From Morinoia aosen (Eukaryota; Arthropoda; Malacostraca; Amphipoda; Talitridae): a stretch of 64,000 nt of DNA. Both the position numbers and the translations under genes were made by a program. A model generated the notes under the pieces. It was not told the origin of the DNA and searched no databases. It saw only the letters and a list, made by a program, of their open reading frames with translations. The stretch covers positions 13,954,058 to 14,018,057 of the forward strand of contig CM059576.1 of the NCBI GenBank assembly GCA_030386875.1. Direction: 5' to 3'. Shown here one piece after another: positions 10,089-20,000 of the stretch. How positions within the stretch are numbered: the first letter of the stretch is position 1; each line of letters starts with the position of its first letter.

Positions 10089-10682
10089 TTTTGTTTTGTT
10101 ACGGACCATCTTTATTCGGTTCGCTGCTCTCCTGTTTTTCAGCACCTACTACTTTCTTACTCAACTTTGATGATGTTTCATGAACATCTTTCTCATCTTA
10201 TACAGCACAACCAACCTGCAAACTTCCCGAGGTCAAACACAGTGATCTCATAGCTGAACTCAAACAATTGCCGACAGCCATGCCAGCAGCCGGGTCCAAA
10301 ACTGGGAAGAAAGGGGGAGAAGGAGGTACCAAACCTGACGAGGATTGTTCTCCCCTCTAGCCCGTCAGGCCGCCTCTCCAGACCAGGCAGCTCTAGACTT
10401 TTCAATTTCTCATCTGCCTGTCCGCAATTTGACTCCAATATTTGCTTTCGAGTTGTAAACCCCTCAGGGGAATACAACTTTTGTATCTATGGGAGCTAGC
10501 GCTCCCAGGGGACAATGACAGGGCCAGAGATGAGAGTTAGGTAGGCCTTTTTGCTGAAATAAAATGTTATTGTTATGTTAATGGCAACCTTTTTTTCGGT
10601 TCACTGCTGTCCTGTTTTTCAGCACCTACCACTTGCCTCTTCAACTTGGGTCTTGTTTCATGATCTTCTTTCACAACTTACT
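10089..10682. repeat. Direct duplication, copies about 10089-10200 and 10576-10682
   Basis: Both copies contain TCGGTTCRCTGCTSTCCTGT then TTTTCAGCACCTACYACT and end in TTTCATGA(A)C/TCTTCTTT-type sequence. The CCTGTTTTTCAG|CACC string is a good 3' splice-site match in each copy. Between them lies a CT/GA-rich stretch with no clear gene. Confidence 0.7.
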
Positions 10683-11622
10683 GTTTCTATGCCTTCCTGC
10701 GGAGATTCTGCGTTCCCTTAACTCCATACTAAATGGTGCCTTCCTCCTTCCTCTCTTTGGATCGCATTTGTTGCTGGGTAGGGAGGCTAAAACTAACGAC
10801 TAATCTAATCTTCGAGTTGTAAAACAGTACCTTGATGCTCCACTACCAGAAGAAATGCTGGAAGAGCGACTACTCCAGGAGACGACCCAGTCTCAGAGCA
10901 CAGCTCCTGTCAGCCCCTCAATAACTCTTGAGATAGAAGAGGGGCTCAAGGGTGCTCGGCTCACGGACGTACCTCGCATCAAAAGACCAAGCCCACCTGG
11001 TGGCCAAGGGGACAAAGCATCTCCCCGCTCGGACAGAAGATTCCCTGTGCGATATGATGGCGACGAACATCAGCTGACCTTGGGAGAGGCGTTTTCTGCA
11101 ATCTTCCTCAAGCTGGATGAGATATTAACACAGGGGCATGGGCTTGAAACTAGGGTCAGTACCCTAGAGTCTAAATTGCACTCCATGTCTGTGACTCAGG
11201 CTGCCCAAATATCACAGGGGCTCCTATCTCGGGCCACTCGTGTTGCTCCTATGGGAGATCCTCTTGCACACGCCCCTCCTGCTCCATTCCTGATGGGACC
11301 GGAGGCTAAAACTAATGACTAATCTAATCCTGATAGGGCCTTCTACTGCCATTCCAGGCACATCAGTGGACCCATCTGCCCCTCCTGCTATCTCAGGGGT
11401 TGATGCTGATGCACAGCCCATATACATTGGACAATCTTGATTGGTGAACATGAGGCGTTCTGAACTCTATAGATATCTATAACATTAAATCTTACTGTTT
11501 CTATGCCCTTTCTGCATAGATTACACGTTCCCTCAACTCCATACTAGATGGTGCCTTCTTCTTCCTCTTTTTGGATCTCATTTGAGGATAGGGAGGCTTA
11601 AACTAACTAATAATCTAATCTT
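10677..11622. repeat. Direct duplication flanking a small ORF, copies 10677-10812 and 11487-11622
   Basis: Both copies read CTTACTGTTTCTATGCC, then ACTCCATACTARATGGTGCC, then GGGAGGCT(A/T)AAACTAAC with ACTAATCTAATCTT or its variant. A third partial copy of the last part lies near 11300-11330. The duplicated block brackets the ORF at 10855. Confidence 0.75.
10855..11322 (+). CDS. Hypothetical 155-aa protein with coiled-coil-like segment
   Basis: The ATG at 10855 opens a 155-codon frame; the frame is open from about 10804 upstream, so it could be an exon. The N-terminal half is Ser/Pro/Arg-rich. Residues about 75-115 (GEAFSAIFLKLDEILTQG and following) have heptad-like Leu/Ile spacing. The architecture (disordered basic N-terminus, then short coiled coil) recalls ORF1 proteins of non-LTR elements, but no defining domain is visible and I do not recognise the family. 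It sits between two copies of a direct repeat, so it probably belongs to a mobile element rather than a host gene. It ends in a copy of the repeat motif (GGCTAAAACTAATGACTAA), so its C-terminus is repeat-derived. Confidence 0.4.
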   Translation: MLEERLLQETTQSQSTAPVSPSITLEIEEGLKGARLTDVPRIKRPSPPGGQGDKASPRSDRRFPVRYDGDEHQLTLGEAFSAIFLKLDEILTQGHGLETRVSTLESKLHSMSVTQAAQISQGLLSRATRVAPMGDPLAHAPPAPFLMGPEAKTND

Positions 11623-11631
11623 TTCTTTTCT

Positions 11632-11712
11632 TTATTTGACATTTGTCAATATGTCATTTAACGTTCTTTTCTTTATATGACATTTGTCAATATGTCATAT
11701 AACGTTCTTTTC
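11632..11712. repeat. Two-copy tandem repeat, about 43-bp unit
   Basis: TTCTTTTCTTTATTTGACAT then TTGTCAATATGTCATTTAACG is followed directly by a near copy with TATATGAC and ATATAACG. The internal TGACATTTGTCAATATGTCA has dyad symmetry. Confidence 0.85.
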
Positions 11713-12116
11713 ATTGATTTGCTGTATTATGTTTGTCATTAAACAAAGACCTAAACCAAGTACATGAATGGTAGACAGTGATGACGCACAGGTTTTGGCA
11801 CACCCTGTACACGCGCGATGTTGCCAAATTCAGTGATTTGGGGTAATGATCGTGAGACGTGGAACGTTTCGATCTTTTTCGAATATTTCACGATGTTTGT
11901 ATTTGTTCTAATAAAAATCTCATTGCGTCTTGATTGTATTAATATCAAACCTATTTCATTTTTGAATAATTTGATCCCTTCTATTGATCATTCATTCGCT
12001 TTTCAAGACTATTTCACTAAAAAACTGGCGTTACTATCCAGTATGCTAATTTAGTTTAAGTAAAAATTTTCCCTGGGAGACTTGTGCCTGTCACATTTGT
12101 ACCAAATTCCAGATCG
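11713..12116. other. AT-rich non-coding stretch
   Basis: No supported gene. A few short chance frames only. Confidence 0.3.
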
Positions 12117-12520
12117 AGATTTGTACCGAGTAGAGATTTGTGTCAAATGCTAGATGGAGATTTGTGCCAAACAGAGATTTGTATCAAATGCTAGATGAAG
12201 ATTTGTGCCTATTGTCAGATGGAGATTTGTGCCAAACGGAGATTTGTACCAAATGCTAAACTGAGATTTGTACCGAATGGAGATTTGTACCAAATGGGAG
12301 ATTAAGATTTGTGCCTAATGGAGATTTGTGCCAAATGCCAGGTGGAGATTTGTGTCAAATGGAGATTTGTGACTGTCAGATCGGGATTTGTGCAAAAACG
12401 GAGATTTTTACCCAATGGAGATTTGTGCCCTATGGAGATTTGTACCAAATGCTAGATCGAGATTTGTGCCAAACGGAGATTTTTACCCAATGGAGATTTT
12501 TACCGAGTGGAGATTACAAG
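12117..12520. repeat. Minisatellite of 17-24-bp units, about 21 copies
   Basis: Units follow GAGATTTGTACCAAATG, often alternating with a longer form ending GCTAGATG. Variants include GTGCC/GTACC/GTGTC and TTTTTACCC. The block can be read as a short repetitive peptide on the + strand, but frame and length change from unit to unit, so I treat it as non-coding. Confidence 0.9.
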
Positions 12521-13341
12521 CTACTTATACTACTTCTTATACAATCATTATAAACTCATCTTCAACTGTTGGTCATCTTCTGAGATGATGGTGCAACGTG
12601 CTTTCAACTCCATTCATTTATCAAGTTTTTGACTAACCTCTAAAATTCCTTTTGTGCTTCCGACTTCATTGCTTCCTTCCCCCAACAAATCCGTTTTGAC
12701 TTCCCCATATGGTCAAACCACTTCAACATACAGCTATTCGCACTTTTTGCCACCCTTCCCACATTCGTCATACTCCTCACCTCATTGATTTACCTATCCC
12801 ACAATGTCACCCCAGCCATACTCCTCAGACACTCCATCTGAAGTCCATGCCACTGACTCCTCTTAGCCACTTTCGAGCCTCAAGGTTCATATCTATCAGG
12901 CACATCAGCCTGACATTCCCTTACTGTTAGTAGAACACTTAAATGTCGGCCTCCTCAAACAGAAATGCTGAAGGTTCCACAAGACCAGTATAGATCAACT
13001 ACACAGTCTATAATTTAGGAACATTGACAGCAAACCTTATGAATGAGGAAAATATAACAGAAGATGAAGGAAAACTACAAAATTGTGAAATGGGTGACTT
13101 GTTAGCAATCCCAAAGGCTACACAAGAGAAGACTCATGAATTTCTATCAGCTGGAAATCATAATTCAAAATTAAATAGATAAAAAGTAGTAACTTGAATT
13201 ATTGACTATTGCAAATATTCAAAATAGCTAAACAAAAAAAAAAATAGGATTAAATTAAAATTTTATAAATGAAATTAAAGAATTGAGAATAACTTAAAGG
13301 CCTTAAATAATCTTACACACGCAATCAAATCTTGAACATAC
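12521..13341. other. AT-rich non-coding stretch
   Basis: No convincing ORF. Contains poly-A-rich segments near 13230-13260. I see nothing else. Confidence 0.35.
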
Positions 13342-13440
13342 CGTAGCGGCCATAATGGTTTGGACAACTAACAACTTGATAAACTATCATCAATAACTTC
13401 AATACTAGAAGCTGCAATGAGCTCAATTTATACACACATG
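13342..13440 (-). repeat. Left inverted-repeat arm of a split small DNA element
   Basis: The arm GTAGCGGCCATAATGGTTTG then GACAACTAAC through GAGCTCAATTTATAC is the reverse complement (imperfect) of 28745-28845. Immediately inside is a perfect hairpin GACATCTTCT AGC AGAAGATGTC (13440-13462). With the interrupting LTR element removed, the two arms would lie a few hundred bp apart, as expected of a short inverted-repeat element. Confidence 0.75.
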
Positions 13441-13638
13441 ACATCTTCTAGCAGAAGATGTCAAGCCAATATTGACAATAAAGGGTACCATACTAAATAT
13501 TAAATTGGTGATTAGTTTATTATATTTCATCTTAATAGCACATTTAAAATATTTATTCAGTTTCTATATTTGTCTGAACATTTTTGACGACATAAAATTT
13601 CAACTATTTGAATGTATTTGTTTACAACTTGTGTTTTG

Positions 13639-13756
13639 TGTGTGAGCACGCCCCCTACCCTAAGCACCTCAGACGTCTTATAAGCGGTGAGCTCTTTAGG
13701 GCCCGCGCATTTGGTCCGCACCCCGTCCTCCTGTTAACAGCTCCACCAGTAAACAT
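13639..13756 (+). repeat. 5' LTR (shared part) of the short-LTR element
   Basis: Matches 28564-28681. Contains GCACGCCCCCTACCCTAAGC, CTTATAAGCGGTGAGCTC (TATA-like) and GGGCCCGCGCATTTGGTCC. CpG-rich compared with its surroundings. Confidence 0.75.
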
Positions 13757-13796
13757 CCAACGTAACCAGCGTATTAAAAACATCTGCCTGCATATT

Positions 13797-13812
13797 TGGT
13801 GGCCAGAGAGTT
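13797..13812 (+). promoter_or_regulatory. Putative primer-binding site of the short-LTR element
   Basis: TGGTGGCCAGAGAG begins with TGG and shares its first 8 bases with the PBS of the nested Gypsy-type element (24036 region, - strand). The matching tRNA was not identified. Confidence 0.5.
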
Positions 13813-14374
13813 GACGGACCCACGAATTTCAAGAAGATATAATTGAGAAGTCAAGAAGATATAGTATTCGACGAAAGAAGAAGATCCAGTGATTTCATTA
13901 AATCAACACGGCGGAGAAGATAACTGATAATTACAGAGAAATCAAGACAGAAGATCGTCTGGTGACGACAAGAATTATAACTACTAAGAAGAGGCTATGA
14001 AGAGACAGTCAGAGCTACACGAAACTGAGAATAAGGACAGCGTCTACAGAGAGCTTCAGAGATCTACGAAAAAAGCGGCTACAGACCTAAAACTACATCT
14101 ACGAGGTGTGTCAGCCGACTACAGCTGCGTTGTTTTCGTGCTTTGGACGTAGCAGTAACGGTGCATCGCTTCCAACGACTGCAGAGGCCGCGACATCGTT
14201 CGACAACGACAACTAAACCTACTATTTAAGATAAGTAAAGCAATCATTAATTGTTATAATTGTTACAGTACTGTTGCAGTTTAGATATTCATTGCGCATG
14301 AGACAGAGAGCGTGCAGCAGCAGTTTCAGGCAGATTTTTTGTCACGCAGTTTTTTTGCAATAGCCCGTCGGAGA
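13813..14374 (+). other. 5' internal region of the short-LTR element
   Basis: Purine-rich, GAAGA/AAGAAG-rich, then CpG-richer sequence near 14090-14220. No ORF of coding character. Ends at the junction with the nested element. Confidence 0.5.
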
Positions 14375-14540
14375 TGCCACAGGAAACACTTGAAGCTTGG
14401 CGGAGTTTATTTGGCTAGGTGTTGACAGAAGGCAAGATGTTGATGGATTGAGCACCTGGCCTCGACAGAGCGGCTTCTTATTGGTGCCCTCCAGATACAG
14501 AAAAAGCTACTACAGATAACATGTGCGGAGATGCCGCATA
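14375..14540 (-). repeat. 3' LTR of the nested Gypsy-type element
   Basis: Identical in reading to 24054-24212 over its last 159 bp. Its outer end (TGCCACA) differs from the corresponding end of the 5' LTR (TGTACGGGCAG), and the flank CGGAGATGCC mimics the other LTR end (CGGAGATGCCGCA). Confidence 0.85.
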
Positions 14541-14556
14541 TAGCTCCCCCCCCGAA
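14541..14556 (-). promoter_or_regulatory. Polypurine tract of the nested Gypsy-type element
   Basis: On the - strand a GGGGGGGGAGC tract lies just upstream of the 3' LTR start, the expected place for plus-strand priming. Confidence 0.75.
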
Positions 14557-16105
14557 AGTTTTGGAGAGCACCACACAAAAATAAAACTTTTTAAACGAAA
14601 TTCAAGAATTCGCAGAAATAAAGCAATCACTTAAGCCCAATTCAAGAATTGACAATAAATTAATTGAGAAAAAAAATTTAAACGACAATTCCAAACGAAA
14701 AAGAGCTATTACGAAATCGCTCGTAGCCGTTGTACATTAATTTACGTTAACCGTATCGCAATTTATATTACCAAAAGCAAAAGAAATTAACAGTTGTTAT
14801 CAAGCCAAGCCTTAATATAGTTCAAGCACAACAAGCAAAAACAAGGTAGCTTCCAGCGAACAATATACGCAACCTGTCGTGAAAAAAAACTTCGATACAT
14901 CATTAAACGCATAGTAAAACACAAGAACCGATTACATCACCAAAAAAGATATAGCATAAACGCAAGCAGTTAGACTATAGGTAACGCATTCAACGCATTA
15001 AAAACTAGAACGCGGAGGAAGAAAAACGCAAAAAACACGTTGATTAATAGAACGCACAACTAAAGCTAGAACCAAAGCATGCTAAATAAAAAAATGCTTT
15101 TTACCGATTCTCCCCCTGCTGAATTAGTTAGGTTATCCACATGGCAAAATAATTCGAGCGCCAAAACCCGCTTAAGGAATAAGCCAAAAAAAACACTAAA
15201 AATAAACTTAGTACACCCAAAAAATTCAACAGTTAGACAACCCGCATTTAACTAAAAAGTTTAGAAAACCCTATTTATTTCAATTCTTGTTCAAATTCTT
15301 AACATGTTACCTCAATCAACCCCTAAAAAAAATTCAATCACGTTTAGTACGAATTCACCACAAAATTTAAGGCATGTCATCATCAAAAAAAAACTTAATA
15401 GCTAAAAGCAAAAAGCAAAGCAATCAAAAATATGCAAAGAAGCAAAGCAACTGACTTACCGTGCTTTAAATATAACCAGCACGTCGACAGCCGTGAAGAA
15501 CGGTGTAAAAAGGTTCATATTGAAACGCCATTTTAATATTTTTAAAACAACCTACGCCATATCAATTAACAAATAATTACCCATTGCATCTTCGCAAATA
15601 CCTTTTGCGTTTTCGCATAATACCCCTATTAGAAAAATTTAAACAAAACAAAAATAAGAAATCGCCCTGAATCATTTTTTTTAAAAAAAATACGCAATCT
15701 TTCGAATTGTCACACAATTAAAAAAATAATGCAATCAAAACACAACTTATTCAAATTATTATTGTCACTTCTAACACCAAAAACAAATAAAGGATTTGCT
15801 AATTAAAAATTTTGCGTCAATATTAAAAATAGTATACTTAAATTAAACACATGGGGTAAATAGTTTTAAAAATAGATTAAAGAGAACATTGCGCGCATAT
15901 TTTATCGCGTGTTTCATGCGATTTGCATTTCTTTTAACCACTGCGCGCCAGACTTTCAAATAATTTAAAATCTAACACTTATAAATTTTCTGATTAATAA
16001 ATTTTCTGATTAATAAATTTTCTGATTAATAAATTTTCAACGAATTCAATAAAATTTCTCAACTTTCTCATTTTCCAACTTGAGGCAAATGTATCACTAA
16101 AGTTC
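14557..16105 (-). other. Long 3' non-coding region of the nested Gypsy-type element
   Basis: Very A-rich on the + strand with no ORF. Contains a three-copy 16-bp tandem repeat AAATTTTCTGATTAAT at about 15977-16035. Confidence 0.6.
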
Positions 16106-16359
16106 TTAACGTTGATCTCGTAGACTAAGTAAAATCGTTGCTCTCCTACGAAGACAATGAAGAATCATGGCGAGTCCTAACGTCGAAAATAGGATGAGGA
16201 TCACTATCAGCGCGATCTCCATGTTATTAAACTTTTGGTCAAACGCCATTGTCGTACAGATGACCAGAAAATCGTCATTTCCAGCGAAAGTCGTCGCCGC
16301 ACCCGCGACAGCCTCGCCCTCGAACGCTTCAGCCATGGATGATTCGTCCCGCGCATGCG
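16106..16359 (-). CDS. Small single-pass membrane ORF in env position (putative 3' exon)
   Basis: The ATG at 16336 gives 76 residues: an N-terminal Ala/Glu/Gly-rich stretch, then one hydrophobic segment at residues about 40-62 (MEIALIVILILFSTLGLAMI) followed by basic CLRRRA and a short tail. On the - strand it is preceded by an excellent 3' splice site: branch-like TGCTAAT, a pyrimidine-rich tract, then TTGCAG|CGC at 16360/16359. The frame stays open from the splice site through the ATG. The position between pol and the 3' LTR, and a subgenomic splice, are those of env in env-bearing Gypsy elements, but no surface subunit, cleavage site or fusion peptide is visible in the 2.5 kb. It may be a reduced or unrelated third ORF. 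The donor was not identified. Confidence 0.5.
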
Positions 16360-17064
16360 CTGCAAGGAACAGATACAGAAAATATTAGCATGGCCGTTGC
16401 AAAAAATAAAAATAAATACAACATATAATTTGGTATCAGATCTCGGTTGCCTGACAACAGTCATTAAACAACCACGATAGTCTCGCATAAAGAAAATAAA
16501 CGCTGATCGTATTGAAAAAAAAATATTTCCGGTGACAAGACACCTTTCTCACGAATGCAATCTAAATTTGCTGATCGCCGGACATTCCGACGGAACAAAA
16601 AATAGCTCGGCGCGAGACTGCAGCATACGGCCGCAGCGTCAAAACAACCCATCTCGCAAGGTGAACAGCAACCTCAGCGATATGCAATTCGCCGTCGGCG
16701 CATCCGTTCATGATTAAAACTGTCAATTTAGCAATACGAATGTCTGAGTGAATTTGAGAAAAAAATTAATGAAACGTCTTAGCGACAGCTAAACGAGACA
16801 GTACAAATTCCTCTGGGTTAAATGCTTAAACATTACATCAAATTACTTGAGCATAAAGCAACAGTAAGCTTAACATATAAAAATACAACGCATTGGTTAT
16901 TGAGATTACGATGAACGCAAACATCTTGCATATAGCGAAAAATGCCTCTAAAATTATGATTATATTCCTTAACATTATTGATAAACAGTAAAACAACGGT
17001 AAAAAGGGTAATTCGTTACTCGTCGATTAGTTAGAACGTCATATAGTCCAATGAATTTGTCTTT

Positions 17065-20000
17065 TTAACTCACAGATTTTACCTTTTTGAGTGGTAAAAG
17101 ATGATTAAGATTACTTCGAATAATTTTAGATCCAACTTTGATATCAGCGTAATTACGCTTAACTTTTTGGACGATCGCAGGCCCAATCCAAGTTAATTGA
17201 AGCTTATGTGTCTTGTTATGATTCTTTAAAAGTACTCGATCCCCTATGTTAATATCCTTGTTACGCCGCTTAAGATTTCTGTAGAGATTTCGCTCTGTTG
17301 TGTTGTTAATAATTAAATTTCGAATATTTTCCACGGTTCGAACGGCTTCTCTAGCTCTAATATTCACTAAATCTAATTCTTCATCAAAATTGTAAATGAC
17401 TGAATCAAAATTCTCGGCCTGGTAGTAAGCACACGTATCGCGATTAAACATTACATAGCTTGGTGTTTCGCCAATAGTAGAATTTAAAGAATTATTCAAG
17501 GCATTTTCTACAACTTCTAATAATTGGTCCCACTCTGCATGGACGAGTGTATTGACATATAATTTCAAAAGATTCGTAATTTTTTTGTTATTGCGCTCTA
17601 CAATGGCGTTAGAATGTGGGCTGTAGGCCAAAACTTCCTTTTTTGTAATGGCATGTAATTTTGCAAACTGCTTGAGTGCCACTGATTTAAACTCAAGAGC
17701 ATTATCTGAAATGAGCGTCTTAGGGTAACCCAAGAGCGAGAAACAATTGCTTAAGCAAGTAATCACTGTTTCAGTATTTCGATTTGAAATTGCATATAAA
17801 CGACAAAATCTTGAGAACAAATCAATTACTACCAATATATACTTATTCCCATTATCAGTTACTTTAAGTGGCCCTAAAAGATCTATTGAAACGACCTCGA
17901 AAGGCCCTTTAGCAATCGGAGCTGTCAAAATTTTAATTGGAACTGAAGGTCTTGCTTTAATAATTTTACACACTTCGCAATGTTGAACAAATTTGCGCAC
18001 AATTGTTTTTTCTAACTGATTCCAATATTTTAACTTAAATTTGAACAAGGTATGCTTGTAGTCTACGTGGTATAGACTGTGTATAGCCAGAATAGCTTTA
18101 CTCATTAGTGAATTAGGAACGACTGCAGTCAAAATTGTACTTGGTCTATTATCAATTTCCCTACGTCGGTAAAGAATATCATTCAGAATTAAAAAATTTT
18201 CCAAGTCAGTAATAGTCGAAATACTGTCATGCAATAAAGCATTCTTAACTTCTATACAAAACGCGTCGTTGTTTTGTTCGTCGATAAACTCCTTAATCGT
18301 CCGAGATATCTCAGACTCTGTCGGTACGTAGTTTATCAGCGCCGGTCGTGCGTCTCTGTCTGCTGCACTGTCAGCATCGTCTCGAGTCGGAGGCAGGTCA
18401 ACTACCTCGCTTCCTGTCATGCGTTTGTATCGTGCTCGAGTCTCCACAACACAAACTTCTGATTCAAATGCGACTTCCAAATCATCACAAGAATTTAGCT
18501 CTTTAAGATTTAATTTCTCGTTATTAATAGGTAATCTGCTGAGGTAATCTGCCACAACGTTTTCTTTACCAGGTAGATATTTTACAACAGGATCAAAGGA
18601 ATGTACATCTATACACCAGCGCGCCATGTTCGTGTCGTCCGGAAGTTTTTTATTAAAAAGTGGCGCCAAAGGCTTATGGTCTGAGTATACCCGGACGGGG
18701 TACCCAGTTACTAAATACTTGAAGTGTTTTAAAGCTGAATGAATTGCGAAGAATTCTTTTTTGGTAGTAGCATACCTTCGCTGGCTTGAGTTCAAATTTT
18801 TACTATAGTAAGCTATAGGTCTTAGAATTTTGTCGCTTGAATCATCCGCTTGCATTAATACAGCCCCAATTCCTGTATTGGAAGCGTCAGTAAAAACATG
18901 AAAGTCTTTAGTATAGTCAGGATGTCTCAGAACTGTGTCGGAAGTCAACAACGATTTCATGAAATCAAAACTTTTTTGGCACTCATTTGTCCAAGTATAA
19001 ACTACATTTTTCCTCAAAAGGTTGTACAAGGGGTAAGCTACTTCTGCAAAGTTGGGTAAAAAATTTCTAAAATAATTCGCTAAACCTAAAAACTGTTGCA
19101 GTTCCTTCACATTGTTCGGCGCTCGGCAGTTTTGTAGTTTCTGTGAATATTTACACTTAATACCATCTGCGGCAATGATATGGCCCAAATATTCAAGTTC
19201 ATTTTTAAAAAAATGGCATTTCTCAAGCTTTAAGGATAATTTACCGGATCGCAGCATTTTAAGGACAGTTTCTATATCAGCCAAGTGCTGATCTTTATTT
19301 TTTGAAAACACCAGGATATCGTCTAGGAAGACGAAAGCTAGTTTACCCAGAATGGGTGCAAGAGCAGATGTCATTACTCTTTGAAATATTCCCGGAGACG
19401 TTGAAAGACCGAATGGTACACGGCAGAATTGATATTTACGGTAATTTACGGTAAATGCCGTGTATTTTCTACTCTCTTGTTCTAACTCAATTTGATGAAA
19501 TGCCGAGCGCAGATCAAGATTAGAGAACCACGTGTTATTACCTAAGGTCGACAAAATTTCGTCAATGCGGGGAATTGGATATGAATGTTTAATTAAAACT
19601 TTATTCAAAGCACGGAAATCAATAACGGGCCGTAAATCTCCCGATTTCTTTTTAACTATAATGACAGGGAAATTAAAGTCAGAGGACGATTCCTCTATTA
19701 TTCCCTGATCGCGCATATCGTTAGTTATTCTCATTACCTCCTCTTGGTACTTGTGAGGTATGCGGTAGGGAGCTAAATTTAACACAGGCGCATCAGTCTT
19801 CAACTGAATATGATGCTTCAAGATATTCGTTACACCTATTTTTTCGCCTTCCAAAGTTACTACATCACGGTACTTATTTAACAAATTAACTAAAGGTAAT
19901 TGTACGTCATCTTCCTTGCATGAAATATCATTCACCGTCAAGTCACGTCTTAACTCCTTTTCTCCACTTTCTCCACTTATTTGGCCTGCATTTACTTCTG

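Noticed and set aside
12311-12553. 80-codon repetitive frame (GDLCQM-type repeats)
   Set aside because: It arises from the 17-24-bp minisatellite; unit lengths do not preserve a frame over the array.
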